Part shown: piece by piece, positions 42,572-52,800 of the stretch
How positions within the stretch are numbered: the stretch's first letter is position 1
How the letters are laid out: every line of letters begins with the position of its first letter
DNA from: Ilyomonas sp965199905
GTDB taxonomy: Bacteria > Bacteroidota > Bacteroidia > Chitinophagales > Chitinophagaceae
Assembly (NCBI GenBank): GCA_965199905.1
Contig: OZ241366.1
Coordinates: forward strand, 1,984,001-2,048,000
Length of the DNA stretch: 64,000 bases
Direction: 5' to 3'
Notes under the pieces: model-generated
The model's input: the letters and a program-made list of their open reading frames with translations, nothing else
Databases searched by the model: none
Told to the model about the DNA's origin: nothing
Translations under genes and position numbers: made by a program

Positions 42572-44320
42572 ATGAGTGCACAACAATCAAATTTAGCAGC
42601 CTATGGTTTCGACGTGGTAGTTGCAACAACACAAGCTGCAATAAATGCCAACATTAAACAATACATCCACGAATTTGGAAAAGGTGCTTCGCCCACTTTT
42701 AAGGCATATTTTAGGATGAATGGTGACGGCGTTGTAGAAATGTTGCCTTCAGACCAAAATAATTCGCTGGTAAATGGATACGCGAACACAGACCCGCTTG
42801 CGATCGCGGCCTGGAATGGCACGGGGGCTAGACCTGTAGCCATTACCAACATTCAGGCTGTTATCAATACTATATTTGACACTCACATAGAAGACATCGT
42901 TCTGAGGTATGCTATAAGTTTTGAGCTTGGCTTTCCCGGTGGTAATGTTCCATCCACAGATATTATTCAACTAAGTGATGATGGCCAGTATGCTACTTAC
43001 AAGCTATGTTTTCAAAATTTAACCTTAGCAGTAGCCAACTATAACAACGATATATACAATGGCGTCACCAGTTACGAAGTTTATACGCAAACCCTGTCAA
43101 AAATATATGAGTTTACAGTCAGGGTGCCGCTGGCTTCTGTTAACGACAACAATAATCTTCCTGGTGATGTAGCTGCACAGGCTGCTGCTTTAGGTAATGC
43201 ATTTACATTGCAGCAATTGGTGCTGGACCTTGACAATGCAGCCTGGTATAGCCAGCCGGTTATTACAGATGCGCCTTCAACTTCTGAGGTATATAAAATG
43301 CTCGATACTGTTTTTTTGCCGCTGTATGCCCAACTGATGGCAGCCAATGGCAGAGCGGCACTTGGGTTTAATTTTATTCCCAATGTGTCCGCAGGTTCAA
43401 ATTTTGGAATCACCAATGTGCAGTTGCAGATAGACGATGTAAATAGTTACACGCCGCCGGCTATTGCGACATTAGATTATCTGTGTGCTGTAAACGGAAA
43501 TCAGCCACAACCTCGTGCTGACTTTAGCGATCCGGATAATTATATCCTGAACGGTTTGCCTTGCTGGAACTGGTTTGATACAATGCCTTCGGTTCATGGT
43601 GTAATTGCTGTAAGTCCTTATGCGTTGGCAAATTACTTCTGTAATGCTTTGATGGATTATGTAAAAAGCAACTGTTATTTGCCTTCTACCAGTTGGTATT
43701 TTAATGAGGATAAAGAAATGTGGATGGTTAACCCACCCAGTGTGCAGGCGGGGCAAACCCCAACAGTTTCGGTGTACAATGGCAGCGGTCCATTAGTAAG
43801 TTTTAGTTATACATCACCTGCCGGATCAGGTTATTCAAAAGATAATTATAGTGATACGCAGCAGCTTACAACCAGTTTTACTTTAACTGTAACTCAGGGT
43901 GCTGATAACACACTTATAGTTACGCAGGAGCTAAAAATTTTCTATGAATTATCCATGGGCTCTACAGCAAAAGGTAATATTGTAGATACTATACTAACAG
44001 ATACTTATACACTGGCAACAAACGCAACTGGCCAATACGCACCCGCTGTAAACAGTAACTCACAGGATAACTCGCAAAATGTAAGTTTTAACGGCTTCTA
44101 CAACTTTTTTGATGGTGATCCAAACAGCATGATCGCAACAATAAAATCATGGGCTCAATCATTGGCTGCAAAAAATGTAACTGACATTCCTGTTTCTGTA
44201 ATGCAGGGTTTAGTATTCCCGGGTGGTAATGCTTTCTCTATGAGTAATCTTGCATGGTCAGATGGTGGTGATTTAATAGCCAATATTAATTATGCCCTGC
44301 CAGCTTATATCACCAATTAA
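42572..44320 (+). CDS. 582-residue protein, possibly P47/OrfX-like (TULIP superfamily)
   Basis: A 582-residue protein without signal peptide or membrane helix, rich in Asn, Thr, Tyr and Val, with alternating beta strands. Its N terminus (LAAYGFDVVVATTQAAINAN, then IKQYIHEFG) recalls the YGWD-V start of clostridial P47/OrfX proteins, which are TULIP-fold lipid-binding proteins in botulinum-toxin clusters. Later segments include YELSMGSTAKGNIVDTILTD and FYNFFDGDPNSMIATIKSWA. The P47 link rests on recalled motif shape alone. It lies between promoter P3 and the 1205-residue gene 70 bp downstream, and two truncated paralogues flank it, so the pair probably acts together. Confidence 0.6.
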   Translation: MSAQQSNLAAYGFDVVVATTQAAINANIKQYIHEFGKGASPTFKAYFRMNGDGVVEMLPSDQNNSLVNGYANTDPLAIAAWNGTGARPVAITNIQAVINTIFDTHIEDIVLRYAISFELGFPGGNVPSTDIIQLSDDGQYATYKLCFQNLTLAVANYNNDIYNGVTSYEVYTQTLSKIYEFTVRVPLASVNDNNNLPGDVAAQAAALGNAFTLQQLVLDLDNAAWYSQPVITDAPSTSEVYKMLDTVFLPLYAQLMAANGRAALGFNFIPNVSAGSNFGITNVQLQIDDVNSYTPPAIATLDYLCAVNGNQPQPRADFSDPDNYILNGLPCWNWFDTMPSVHGVIAVSPYALANYFCNALMDYVKSNCYLPSTSWYFNEDKEMWMVNPPSVQAGQTPTVSVYNGSGPLVSFSYTSPAGSGYSKDNYSDTQQLTTSFTLTVTQGADNTLIVTQELKIFYELSMGSTAKGNIVDTILTDTYTLATNATGQYAPAVNSNSQDNSQNVSFNGFYNFFDGDPNSMIATIKSWAQSLAAKNVTDIPVSVMQGLVFPGGNAFSMSNLAWSDGGDLIANINYALPAYITN

Positions 44321-44390
44321 CTAAAACAATAATCTTATTTATAACAGGTGTTGCTTGGTTTAAGGCAACACCATTTAAAACATTTCTGTT

Positions 44391-47300
44391 ATGATTATAA
44401 ATAGCTCAACAGAACTGATGAAGAATCAGAAGAACGCTGTTGTAATGGCTCCTGATAAACAGTTCGAAGTTTTACAAACACAGGAGGGTAATGCACTTTT
44501 CTTTTCTATCGGCACAGATAATGTATTTTATCTGACAAGGGAGATTCCTGCAGACACACATGGTTGGTCGAGGATTGACCTGAGCAGTGCTTTATCTGCG
44601 CTGAATAATAATGCAACTGTTACAGCCAAACTGTTTGATGTGGCACAGGATATTGACCCAACTGTTGCTACAACTGACCTTGCATTGATAATTACTGTTA
44701 ACGGGGTTGATTTACTATACGTGTCAACAGGCAATGCTAATACAAACGATGATTGGAGCAATGTAGCCACGAATGGACTTACTTGGACAGCCATTGGTTT
44801 TGATGGAAGCAATGATAATGCTGCGACATTGAATGTGGCCGATATTAATTTTTGCCAAAGCGGGCAGGTTGAGTTTTTACAGGCAGATATTATACAGAAT
44901 GGCAGCAACAGCGGCAATTATATAAACCGTTACTTCATTGATTATAACGGAACACAAAGCAGCACTTACTGGAACCCTATCGACCTGCCTTATACTATAT
45001 CAGCAGGTGATATTCATAATGAAGTGGGTTACTTATATGTTGCAGGAGCACCCGGTACTTATACATTATCGGGACTTAAAACGCTTAACTCCACTGAGAT
45101 GCAACTTATGTTTTGGCCTTTCTGGAACCCGTTTGGCAACACGGACCCAATGCATATCAACTTTCAGCTTCCGCCCAATACAACAGCAATGGCTCCGTCA
45201 CAGGCTATAGGTTCGGGTGATAACGAAGCGTCTGACGATACCAGCTTGTTTGTAGCCGCCGGCAGCTCACTGTACTTTGTTCCAAATACCAAAGAAACGT
45301 TAGGTGATGTGGCTTCGGGTTTCATCTATACGCATCCTAATCTTTCCGGTGTTAGAAGCCTGCATGTAAATAACACAGCTTCCAAAACAGTGGTTTGGGG
45401 TTTAAATGAAAACGAAGATGTGTTTTATATGAGTTGTGCAGCCGGTAGTGAAGCTACCGCCGCTGCGTGGAGTGTGCCTGCCATTATTGTATCAGGCATA
45501 GATGAAGTGGTGAGCTTTATAAACGGGCAACAGAACAATAATGTAATTTTCGCACAAACCAGTGGTAATAGTGGTGAACTGGTACAGCTAACGCAAGACC
45601 CCGCAACTGCACAATGGGCGCAACGCAATATTCATTTGCCCACAACAGACCCAATGGATACGGTGTATATGTACACGTTTACCACGCATATACAATTAAC
45701 AGATAGCAATAATGTGCCGCTGCAAAATCAGGCTATCACTATTACGCCAAGCGCAGCTTGCAGCGTTTACATTAACAACAGCTATTATGCATTGTTTGCC
45801 AATACACCGGTATCTGTTACGTGTGATGCAGCAGGAATAATAAACATAATGCAGTCGGTTGATACGCTGGGTGGCGTATGTTTTTATTTTGAAGACGGTA
45901 CATACGTAAACCCTATGACCAATGTGGTTAAAACGCTGAGTGATCAAAGCGGGTCAAATGGTCCCAGTCTTGATACGAATGTGCAGGATGAAAACGGTAA
46001 CAGCACACCACTAGTAAGTTCAACAACTGTGTCGGAAGCAGATAAGCAAAGCATCGCCTTATTTATTGCCAATTTCATTAAAATACAAAATTCTCTTCCA
46101 GAGAATGGCGGCCAGCAGCCGGATAACAGCGAGGTAACTCATAACCTTCAGGCGACACCCTCAAACGTTTTCGGTATTCTTCATAAAAATGGCAGAATTA
46201 TACATTACAGCAGCATTGAAGAAGCGCAAAAGCTTGGCTTGGTTTTGCACAATAACAAGGTGCGCATGCCTAAAGCAATATGGGTTGGCGATGATGATGG
46301 TATTGAAGTATTGGCCGGGGATGGATGGAGATGGTTAAAAAATAAACTTGAAGAAGTAGAACATTACTATACTCAGCTTATTGGCAGCCTTACTCATTTC
46401 TTCTTTGAGATTGCAGGACAGCTTTATCATTTTGCAATCAGGTGTATTCATGATATAGCATCGGGTATTCACTTCCTGCTCAACAAGATTGCGGTGGCTT
46501 TTGAAGATATGATAAAATGGCTGGGTACCATACTTGCCTGGAAAGATATGCTGCGCACCCATGATGTGTTCAGGTCGCTGTTCCTGAATTACATCAGCTA
46601 TAGCATTAGTCAGATTGGTACTTTAAAAGGCGATTTAGATAATTTGTTTCAGACAGTAGAAAGCCAGCTTAACCAATGGGCAGGCTTACCAGAGGACAGT
46701 TATTCAAGCCAGCAGGCAAATAATAGCCAGGGCAGCGGGCAATCCAAACCTTCAGCACACTGGGCAAATCATCATGCGCAAAACAGTTCGGGCAATGCAA
46801 AATTCACTGCAGATGCTGATGAACCCGGCAGTATTATGGATGACCTTATCAACACAGTAAATAATGAATATGAAATTGTTACCAATGCGGTTTCTACCCT
46901 TAACGGCGTTTTAAACAATGCCCAGAATATGCCTGTATCAGAAGTGGTTAAACAGGTTGTTGCAGTTATTGCAGATACAGTGCTCGAATCTGTTCAGAAT
47001 ATTTTTGACAGCACATTGGATATTGCTGAAAATCTTACATCCGACATCGCCGATCAATTAACCGCTACTATTCAAATACCTGTTTTATCCAGTTTGTATA
47101 AGATGTTTACAGGGAAAGATTTAAGCCTGCTTGATCTTACATGCCTGTTAATAGCAGTGCCCACAACTATTATATATAAACTTGATAATGGTAACGTAGC
47201 ACCGTTCCCTTCGGATGATGATGCAGCAAATGCTATCATAAATGCTTCAAGCCTTGAAGCCATTGCAGACATTTGTTTTCCGCCGCAGCAAAATGCCAAA

Positions 47301-48008
47301 GCCGGACTGCAATATTCTCCAAACGACCTTAAAGGCAATATTTTCGATAAAATAAATTTCTTCTGCAACCTGGCTGCATGCTTTGGCGGCATCAGCATTG
47401 CCGTAGTGGGTACGGCAAAAGTGATTGCTACGCAAAAAAACTGGTCTGCAACCGCATCTTCAAGGCTTTCAAAAATATATATAGCCTGTTATCTGCCATA
47501 TATAGCACCTGATATTGGCGGCGTCATTCAAAATATTAAAAGCTTTAAAAAAGGCTGGTATGATGACCTGAGTGCAGGTTTGGGGATACTGGGTTTTGTT
47601 AAAACCGTTATAGACTATAAATGGAGTACGCCTGCACAACAAAGCAATCCTGTTCCTCCACCAAATCCTTCAGCCAATGGGTTTAGTTTGCCTTTTGGAA
47701 AAGATCCTGTTACCGGCGAATCGAAAGATTTTGGATGGTATGAAATAAGTCCGCTTATAGAAACGGGCATTAATCTAGTATGGGAAGTTCCCGCTGTTTT
47801 TTCTTATCTCAATTCAGATAAGAAAACAAATGATATTATCAGCCTTACAGCTAACACCTGTTTTAATGCCGGTGGTGTTTTAACGCCTTTTGTTTCGTGG
47901 ACAACAGGTACACCGCAGCTTGTTTTTGCAGGCATCTGTGCTGTATTAAATGTCGGTTATGGCGCGCTCTCAGCTTTTTGGGCGCTGGATAATTACTCTG
48001 ACAGTTAA
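44391..48008 (+). CDS. 1205-residue propeller-like and helical protein of unknown function
   Basis: A large protein with no signal peptide. Residues about 10-440 form repeated beta blades (FFSIGTDNVFYLTREI; LFVAAGSSLYFVPNTK; KTVVWGLNENEDVFYMSC), as in tectonin or fucolectin-like propellers. About 440-530 looks like an Ig-type sandwich (IQLTDSNNVPLQNQAITITP). A helical, Trp-rich region near 650-760 follows (IAVAFEDMIKWLGTILAWKD, then MLRTHDVFRSLFLNYISYSI), then Ser/Asn-rich linkers and amphipathic helices (about 815-885). Near the end there are membrane-like helices (FFCNLAACFGGISIAVVGTA; VFAGICAVLNVGYGALSAFW). This layout would suit a glycan-binding, membrane-acting protein, but no activity can be assigned. 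Confidence 0.65.
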   Translation: MIINSSTELMKNQKNAVVMAPDKQFEVLQTQEGNALFFSIGTDNVFYLTREIPADTHGWSRIDLSSALSALNNNATVTAKLFDVAQDIDPTVATTDLALIITVNGVDLLYVSTGNANTNDDWSNVATNGLTWTAIGFDGSNDNAATLNVADINFCQSGQVEFLQADIIQNGSNSGNYINRYFIDYNGTQSSTYWNPIDLPYTISAGDIHNEVGYLYVAGAPGTYTLSGLKTLNSTEMQLMFWPFWNPFGNTDPMHINFQLPPNTTAMAPSQAIGSGDNEASDDTSLFVAAGSSLYFVPNTKETLGDVASGFIYTHPNLSGVRSLHVNNTASKTVVWGLNENEDVFYMSCAAGSEATAAAWSVPAIIVSGIDEVVSFINGQQNNNVIFAQTSGNSGELVQLTQDPATAQWAQRNIHLPTTDPMDTVYMYTFTTHIQLTDSNNVPLQNQAITITPSAACSVYINNSYYALFANTPVSVTCDAAGIINIMQSVDTLGGVCFYFEDGTYVNPMTNVVKTLSDQSGSNGPSLDTNVQDENGNSTPLVSSTTVSEADKQSIALFIANFIKIQNSLPENGGQQPDNSEVTHNLQATPSNVFGILHKNGRIIHYSSIEEAQKLGLVLHNNKVRMPKAIWVGDDDGIEVLAGDGWRWLKNKLEEVEHYYTQLIGSLTHFFFEIAGQLYHFAIRCIHDIASGIHFLLNKIAVAFEDMIKWLGTILAWKDMLRTHDVFRSLFLNYISYSISQIGTLKGDLDNLFQTVESQLNQWAGLPEDSYSSQQANNSQGSGQSKPSAHWANHHAQNSSGNAKFTADADEPGSIMDDLINTVNNEYEIVTNAVSTLNGVLNNAQNMPVSEVVKQVVAVIADTVLESVQNIFDSTLDIAENLTSDIADQLTATIQIPVLSSLYKMFTGKDLSLLDLTCLLIAVPTTIIYKLDNGNVAPFPSDDDAANAIINASSLEAIADICFPPQQNAKAGLQYSPNDLKGNIFDKINFFCNLAACFGGISIAVVGTAKVIATQKNWSATASSRLSKIYIACYLPYIAPDIGGVIQNIKSFKKGWYDDLSAGLGILGFVKTVIDYKWSTPAQQSNPVPPPNPSANGFSLPFGKDPVTGESKDFGWYEISPLIETGINLVWEVPAVFSYLNSDKKTNDIISLTANTCFNAGGVLTPFVSWTTGTPQLVFAGICAVLNVGYGALSAFWALDNYSDS

Positions 48009-48148
48009 AATAATCTCAGCATCGTCAGTAGTAAATAAATACGGTAGATACAAAGTGCAGCAGCAGTATTGCACTTTGCTATCACATGCCTTAAAATAAG
48101 TTTAATAATAGTTCCAAACTAAAACCAATCATATTCTAAAGCACAGTT

Positions 48149-48193
48149 AGCCTGATTTGCTATTGACAAGCGTTGCTGAGCAAAATATTTTTG
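48149..48193 (+). promoter_or_regulatory. Regulon promoter P4 (remnant cassette)
   Basis: AGCCTGATTTGCT (48149-48161) is a one-base-shorter, weaker version of the operator. It is followed by ATTG (TTG 48163-48165), 20 bp and -7 TATTTTTG (48186-48193). It heads a leader of about 280 nt that ends in repeat R2 and a nine-codon frame. Confidence 0.55.
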
Positions 48194-48315
48194 CATCTGC
48201 ATTTGAATAAAACGCTAACTACTTAACGAATTGACAAAAACACTTTTATTGTTTTCAGAAAAAACTAGTTATTACTACTATTGCTGTAAAGTAATGGCTG
48301 TTTTTAAGTCTTAGC

Positions 48316-48508
48316 AAAAACTAATCATAGGCAAAGAGCATTTTCTTGCATGAAGTGCGTAATGAACAACTATCATTTTTAAACAAAATAAAAAGGCTGA
48401 AAAGCTTTTGTGCACGCAGTGTGCCTAGGCGAAGTATGCCGAAAAATTTAAAAACAAAACAATTTAAAAACAAACTGTATGAGCATTAAGCAATTCCATT
48501 TATTATGA
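48316..48508 (+). repeat. Direct repeat R2 with third, near-empty paralogue start
   Basis: 48371-48473 is 102/103 identical to 42454-42556. An ATG at 48479 follows in the same place as in R1 and reads MSIKQFHLL before a TGA, matching MSIQQSNL of the 42133 frame. It is a third copy of the cassette start with the gene body lost. Confidence 0.75.
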
Positions 48509-48724
48509 AGATACAGGTAAGGCGTTTTAAATGGTTTTCGTTACTGTTAATGAGACAATCAATTCACTGTTTTTATCAAAAAGAAATCACCTTGCAAAAA
48601 GAGCATTTCAGTATTGCGAATCAATTCAAAAACTAAGATCATGTTCTTATTTGCAACTTTATCTTTTCTGTTTCCTTGAACAAATTGCAGAATCATGAGG
48701 AGTTAGTCGGTTTGATTTAAAAAT

Positions 48725-48770
48725 GGCGTATTTACGCTATTGCCATCGCTTATTATCGAATGCAACTTTG
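48725..48770 (+). promoter_or_regulatory. Regulon promoter P5 (290-residue protein gene)
   Basis: GGCGTATTTACGCT (48725-48738), TATTG (TTG 48740-48742), 20 bp, then CAACTTTG (48763-48770; first base off consensus). The internal spacing is identical to P3. The leader to the ATG at 48847 is about 70 nt. Confidence 0.7.
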
Positions 48771-48846
48771 CATTAGTTATTTATAAAATTCATACTCGGG
48801 ATTGGTTAAAAATTTTAATACAATAAGTAGTTATAAAACAGTGTAT

Positions 48847-49719
48847 ATGGCACAATTAAAAGTAATCGCCGATAAATTAAACAAGCGCAGGCAAATACCT
48901 GTTGCATTTCCTGATACAGCAAACGTTTGCGGACTTGTTTTAAAAGATTATATTTTTGAAGGTTCGCTCGCCGGTTCCAATGCATTAGGAACCTGGTATG
49001 TAGATCGTGATCATAATTTTTATTGGGGCAATGGCTTAAACGTTATCGCGGAAACTTCTGCCGCTGTACAATCGTTTAATAATGCAGTAGTAAATGCTCC
49101 TGTCAATTTAGATCTGCCGCTCACACACAATGAGTGCATAGAATGCGCAAACTGGATGAAAATGCATTTTGAACCGAGTTTTACATCAGCCGTCAACAAT
49201 TCACCTTTTGAAAAAGAATTGCTATATGCCATTGCCTGCCAGGAAACGGCTTGCTGTTGGGTAAACTGGATACACGATCATACTCCGGATGAGGTTCTGG
49301 CACGTTGTGTATTTGATGCATCAGGCGATGCCAACGGAACACGTTTGGCTTTTCCCAAAAACACGGCTGCTTTTATTGAAAAATATGGACAAAGTTTAGC
49401 TGATATGCTGATAGCTGAAGCCAACGCCACACGGACTTTACATGGTTGGGCACCCAAACAATGGGTTTACGCCGGTTATGGCATTTTTCAATACGATATA
49501 CAGGCTATTGTTACCGACCCTGATTTTTTTGAAAGAAAACAATGGTATAATATAGGTTCCTGTCTCGATAAAGTAATTGCGGAGTTGAACGCAAAATGGC
49601 GCCTGCATTCCGACGATTTGTTTGCCACTGTGAAATCTTATAACGGAAGCGGCACACGTGCAGACAACTATGCTAAAAACGTTTTTCAGTTTTTATCTTG
49701 GATTAAAGCGGCATCATAG
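48847..49719 (+). CDS. Probable lysozyme-like protein of the regulated block
   Basis: From the ATG at 48847 the product has 290 residues (MAQLKVIADKLNKRRQIPVA); 15 further codons to a TTG lack a start signal. No signal peptide is seen. The second half resembles lysozyme/transglycosylase folds: ELLYAIACQETACCWVNWIH with a candidate catalytic Glu, YAGYGIFQYDIQAIVTDPDF in place of the family GLMQI motif, and ATVKSYNGSGTRADNYAKNV like the YNxG-x-A-x-Y end. It would cleave peptidoglycan or chitin-like glycans. It has its own regulon promoter (P5). The fold call is tentative and the first 100 residues are unrecognised. Confidence 0.6.
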   Translation: MAQLKVIADKLNKRRQIPVAFPDTANVCGLVLKDYIFEGSLAGSNALGTWYVDRDHNFYWGNGLNVIAETSAAVQSFNNAVVNAPVNLDLPLTHNECIECANWMKMHFEPSFTSAVNNSPFEKELLYAIACQETACCWVNWIHDHTPDEVLARCVFDASGDANGTRLAFPKNTAAFIEKYGQSLADMLIAEANATRTLHGWAPKQWVYAGYGIFQYDIQAIVTDPDFFERKQWYNIGSCLDKVIAELNAKWRLHSDDLFATVKSYNGSGTRADNYAKNVFQFLSWIKAAS

Positions 49720-49809
49720 TTTGAAATACTAATCTTCGTAAAACAAAACAGTATCTTATGATGCAGGTATTTGTATTCTGGCTAATTTAGTCCGCATACA
49801 TTTAGCTGC

Positions 49810-52800
49810 TTGCATTTTGACAAATTACCTGGCTGTAAATCCTGTATTGTCCTGTTGTTGTGGGCAGTAATGACGGTAACTCATGTTTCCGCCCAATCTC
49901 CTGTTCCTTTACATTTTGAATCTTTTACAATTGACGATGGGCTTTCCCAGGGGTATATCAGTGCTATTTTGCAGGATAAGCAAGGCTTTATGTGGTTTGG
50001 AACAAACGATGGATTGAATAAGTACGATGGTTATTCCTTTACTGTTTTTCGTCATAATCCATCCAATCCCAATTCACTTGCTGGTGATGATATCAGTTGC
50101 CTGTTTGAAGATTCTCATCAGCGTTTATGGATTGGTTTACGAGGAAAAGGTATTGATATTTATGACCCGGTGCTCAACACCTTCCGGCATATACGGCAAG
50201 CGCTGCCCGGCGGGTTAAGATCCGATTTTACTCTTAGCATCAACGAAGATAGATCGGGTGCTTTCTGGGTAAGGTCTAGATCTGGAATAGACCGATTAGA
50301 ATTAAAAAAAGACGATGAAGTTATAACGCCTATTAAATTAGATAGCAATTTTGAGCAGCAACGAAGTAAAGTAGGACCTGAAAGATTTCTGGTGGACAGC
50401 CGCAACCATAAATTTATCACTACCAACTCAGTGATTACCGAATTAATCTTCAACGATAGCTTGCGATCTTATAAACTGGTTGAAAGATTTCGTTTCTCGT
50501 CAAGTTCAGCTTTTTTTATGGGTGCTCTTATGGAAGATACGCTTAATCATTGTATCTACCTGAACAGTGGTAATCTTATACGAAAGTTCCCTGACTATAA
50601 TTTTGGAAATAGCCGGCAGATTGCGCCGTACGAAGCTGACGATGTTCACTGGACTATGGATAGAAGTCATTACCTCTGGCTCCAGGGAAATGGTTATATT
50701 ACACAAGTCAATATCAGGTCTAACAGGCAACAGCATATTGTTACTGATGCTCCGGAGCAAATGCAAATACTGAAAACAGCTACCGTATTTTATACCGATC
50801 GTACGGGTGTGGTATGGATTGGCTCGGGAGGTTACGGACTTCTAAAGTACGACCCTGCCACTGCCGGATTTCACCATTTTATGCGTGGAGCAAATATATA
50901 CCAGTTGCTGGAAGATCAGCATGGAAACGTAGTTACCAATAACCTGAATGCCATTATGATAACCGATGATTCTATACGCAATTATCCGGATTATGTAAAA
51001 GCAGAGGAGATCAAAGCAAAATTCAACATGTCTTTCGCAAGAGATACCGTTGGCAACCTTTGGTTTTCGCGTAGCGGTGTGCTGCTAAGGTATAATCCGG
51101 TTACCAATGCGCTACAACATTTTCAACTACCTTTTACCGATTACATAACACAGCCATTTCCTTTGCTGGGCGACAAAACCAATAACATCTGGATGGGGTA
51201 CAACCAGTATCTGGTAAGATATGATTGGGTAAACAAAAAGTTTTACAAGTATGAATATCCTGCCAAATTCATTCAATATGAATACGACTTTTTGCAAAGC
51301 ATTTATCAGGACGAAGACCTGCTTTGGCTCGGTTCCATCAATGGTTTGTTTTCTTTTGATATGCAAAAAGAGAAAATGGTACATGTTTACTTGAATGATG
51401 AACGGGATAGCAATTCTATTTCCAATAGTTTGGCACTCTCTTTCTGTTCCGATGTAGAAGAGCCGGAAAGATATTTATGGATAGGAACAAAAGGCGGAGG
51501 ACTTAACCGGCTGGATAAATTAACAGGTAAGTTTATTCATTTCACCACCAGGGATGGCCTTGCCAATAACGTGATATATGGCATTCTGCCGGATTACGAA
51601 GGCAATCTTTGGCTAAGCACCAACAAAGGCTTGTCTGTATTTAATATTAATTCCAAACGCTTCCGCAATTTTGATGTGAGCGATGGTTTGCAAAGCAATG
51701 AATTTAACCGCTATGCTTACCTGCGCACTTCCGAAGGCATTATGATTTTTGGCGGATTGAATGGCATCAATTATTTCCGTTCCGATGAAGTAAAACCATT
51801 AGATCCACCGAAAGTCGTATTTACCGATTTCAGGTTATTCAATCGCTCTGTTGAACCTAAACCTAACTCTCCGATAACAAAATCTATTGGCGCTGCGCAA
51901 CACATCACACTCCGGTATGAACAAAATGTAATGACGTTTCAGTTTGCCGCAACCGATTACCGGAAAAAGGGCAGCATACGCTATCGTTACCGGATGGAAG
52001 GCTTTGATAAAGATTGGATTTATTCAGGAGCAGCGCATGAAGCCACTTACACCAACCTGGATCCCGGCACTTATCAGTTTGTTGTGCAGGCAAGTTTTGA
52101 AAATGGCGCCTGGAGCACAAACAGTGCTTCTATTGAAGTGTATATTATTACGCCGTGGTATCGCACTTGGTGGTTTTATCTGAGTGTATCGGTGGTGATG
52201 TTTGGAGCAATGTATGCACTTTACCGTTTCCGGCTGTATCAGCTTAGACGATTGGAACGGCTGCGTAACCGTATAGCTGCCGATCTGCACGACGAAGTAG
52301 GTTCCTCTATTAGCACCATTGCCATTTATTCTAAAGTTATTCAGGAGCAAATGGATAGCCTCACTTTTGACAAGGAACCCTTACTAAGAAAGATTAATGA
52401 TTTTGCAACAGAGATTATGGCATCTATGAATGAAATTGTATGGAGCATTAATACCAAGAACGATGCTTTTGAGCATATTATTAGCCGCATGAGAGAACAT
52501 GCCATACAATTGTTTGAAGCAAAAGGTTGCCAGCTTCATTTCCATTTTGATGAGCATATTGTAGGTTCCAAACTAAGTATGGAACGACGCCGTGAATTTT
52601 ACCTCATTTATAAAGAGGCATTGAACAATATTGCCAAATATGCCGAAGCAAAAAATGTGTGGGTTAGTTTAACATCCGGTGATAATAGAATCCTTTTAAA
52701 AATACGGGATGACGGTAAAGGCTTTGATCCTGTTAATGCAAGAAAAGATGGAAACGGACTTGCGAATATGCAACAACGGGCAGCAACTCTTCACGGCAAA

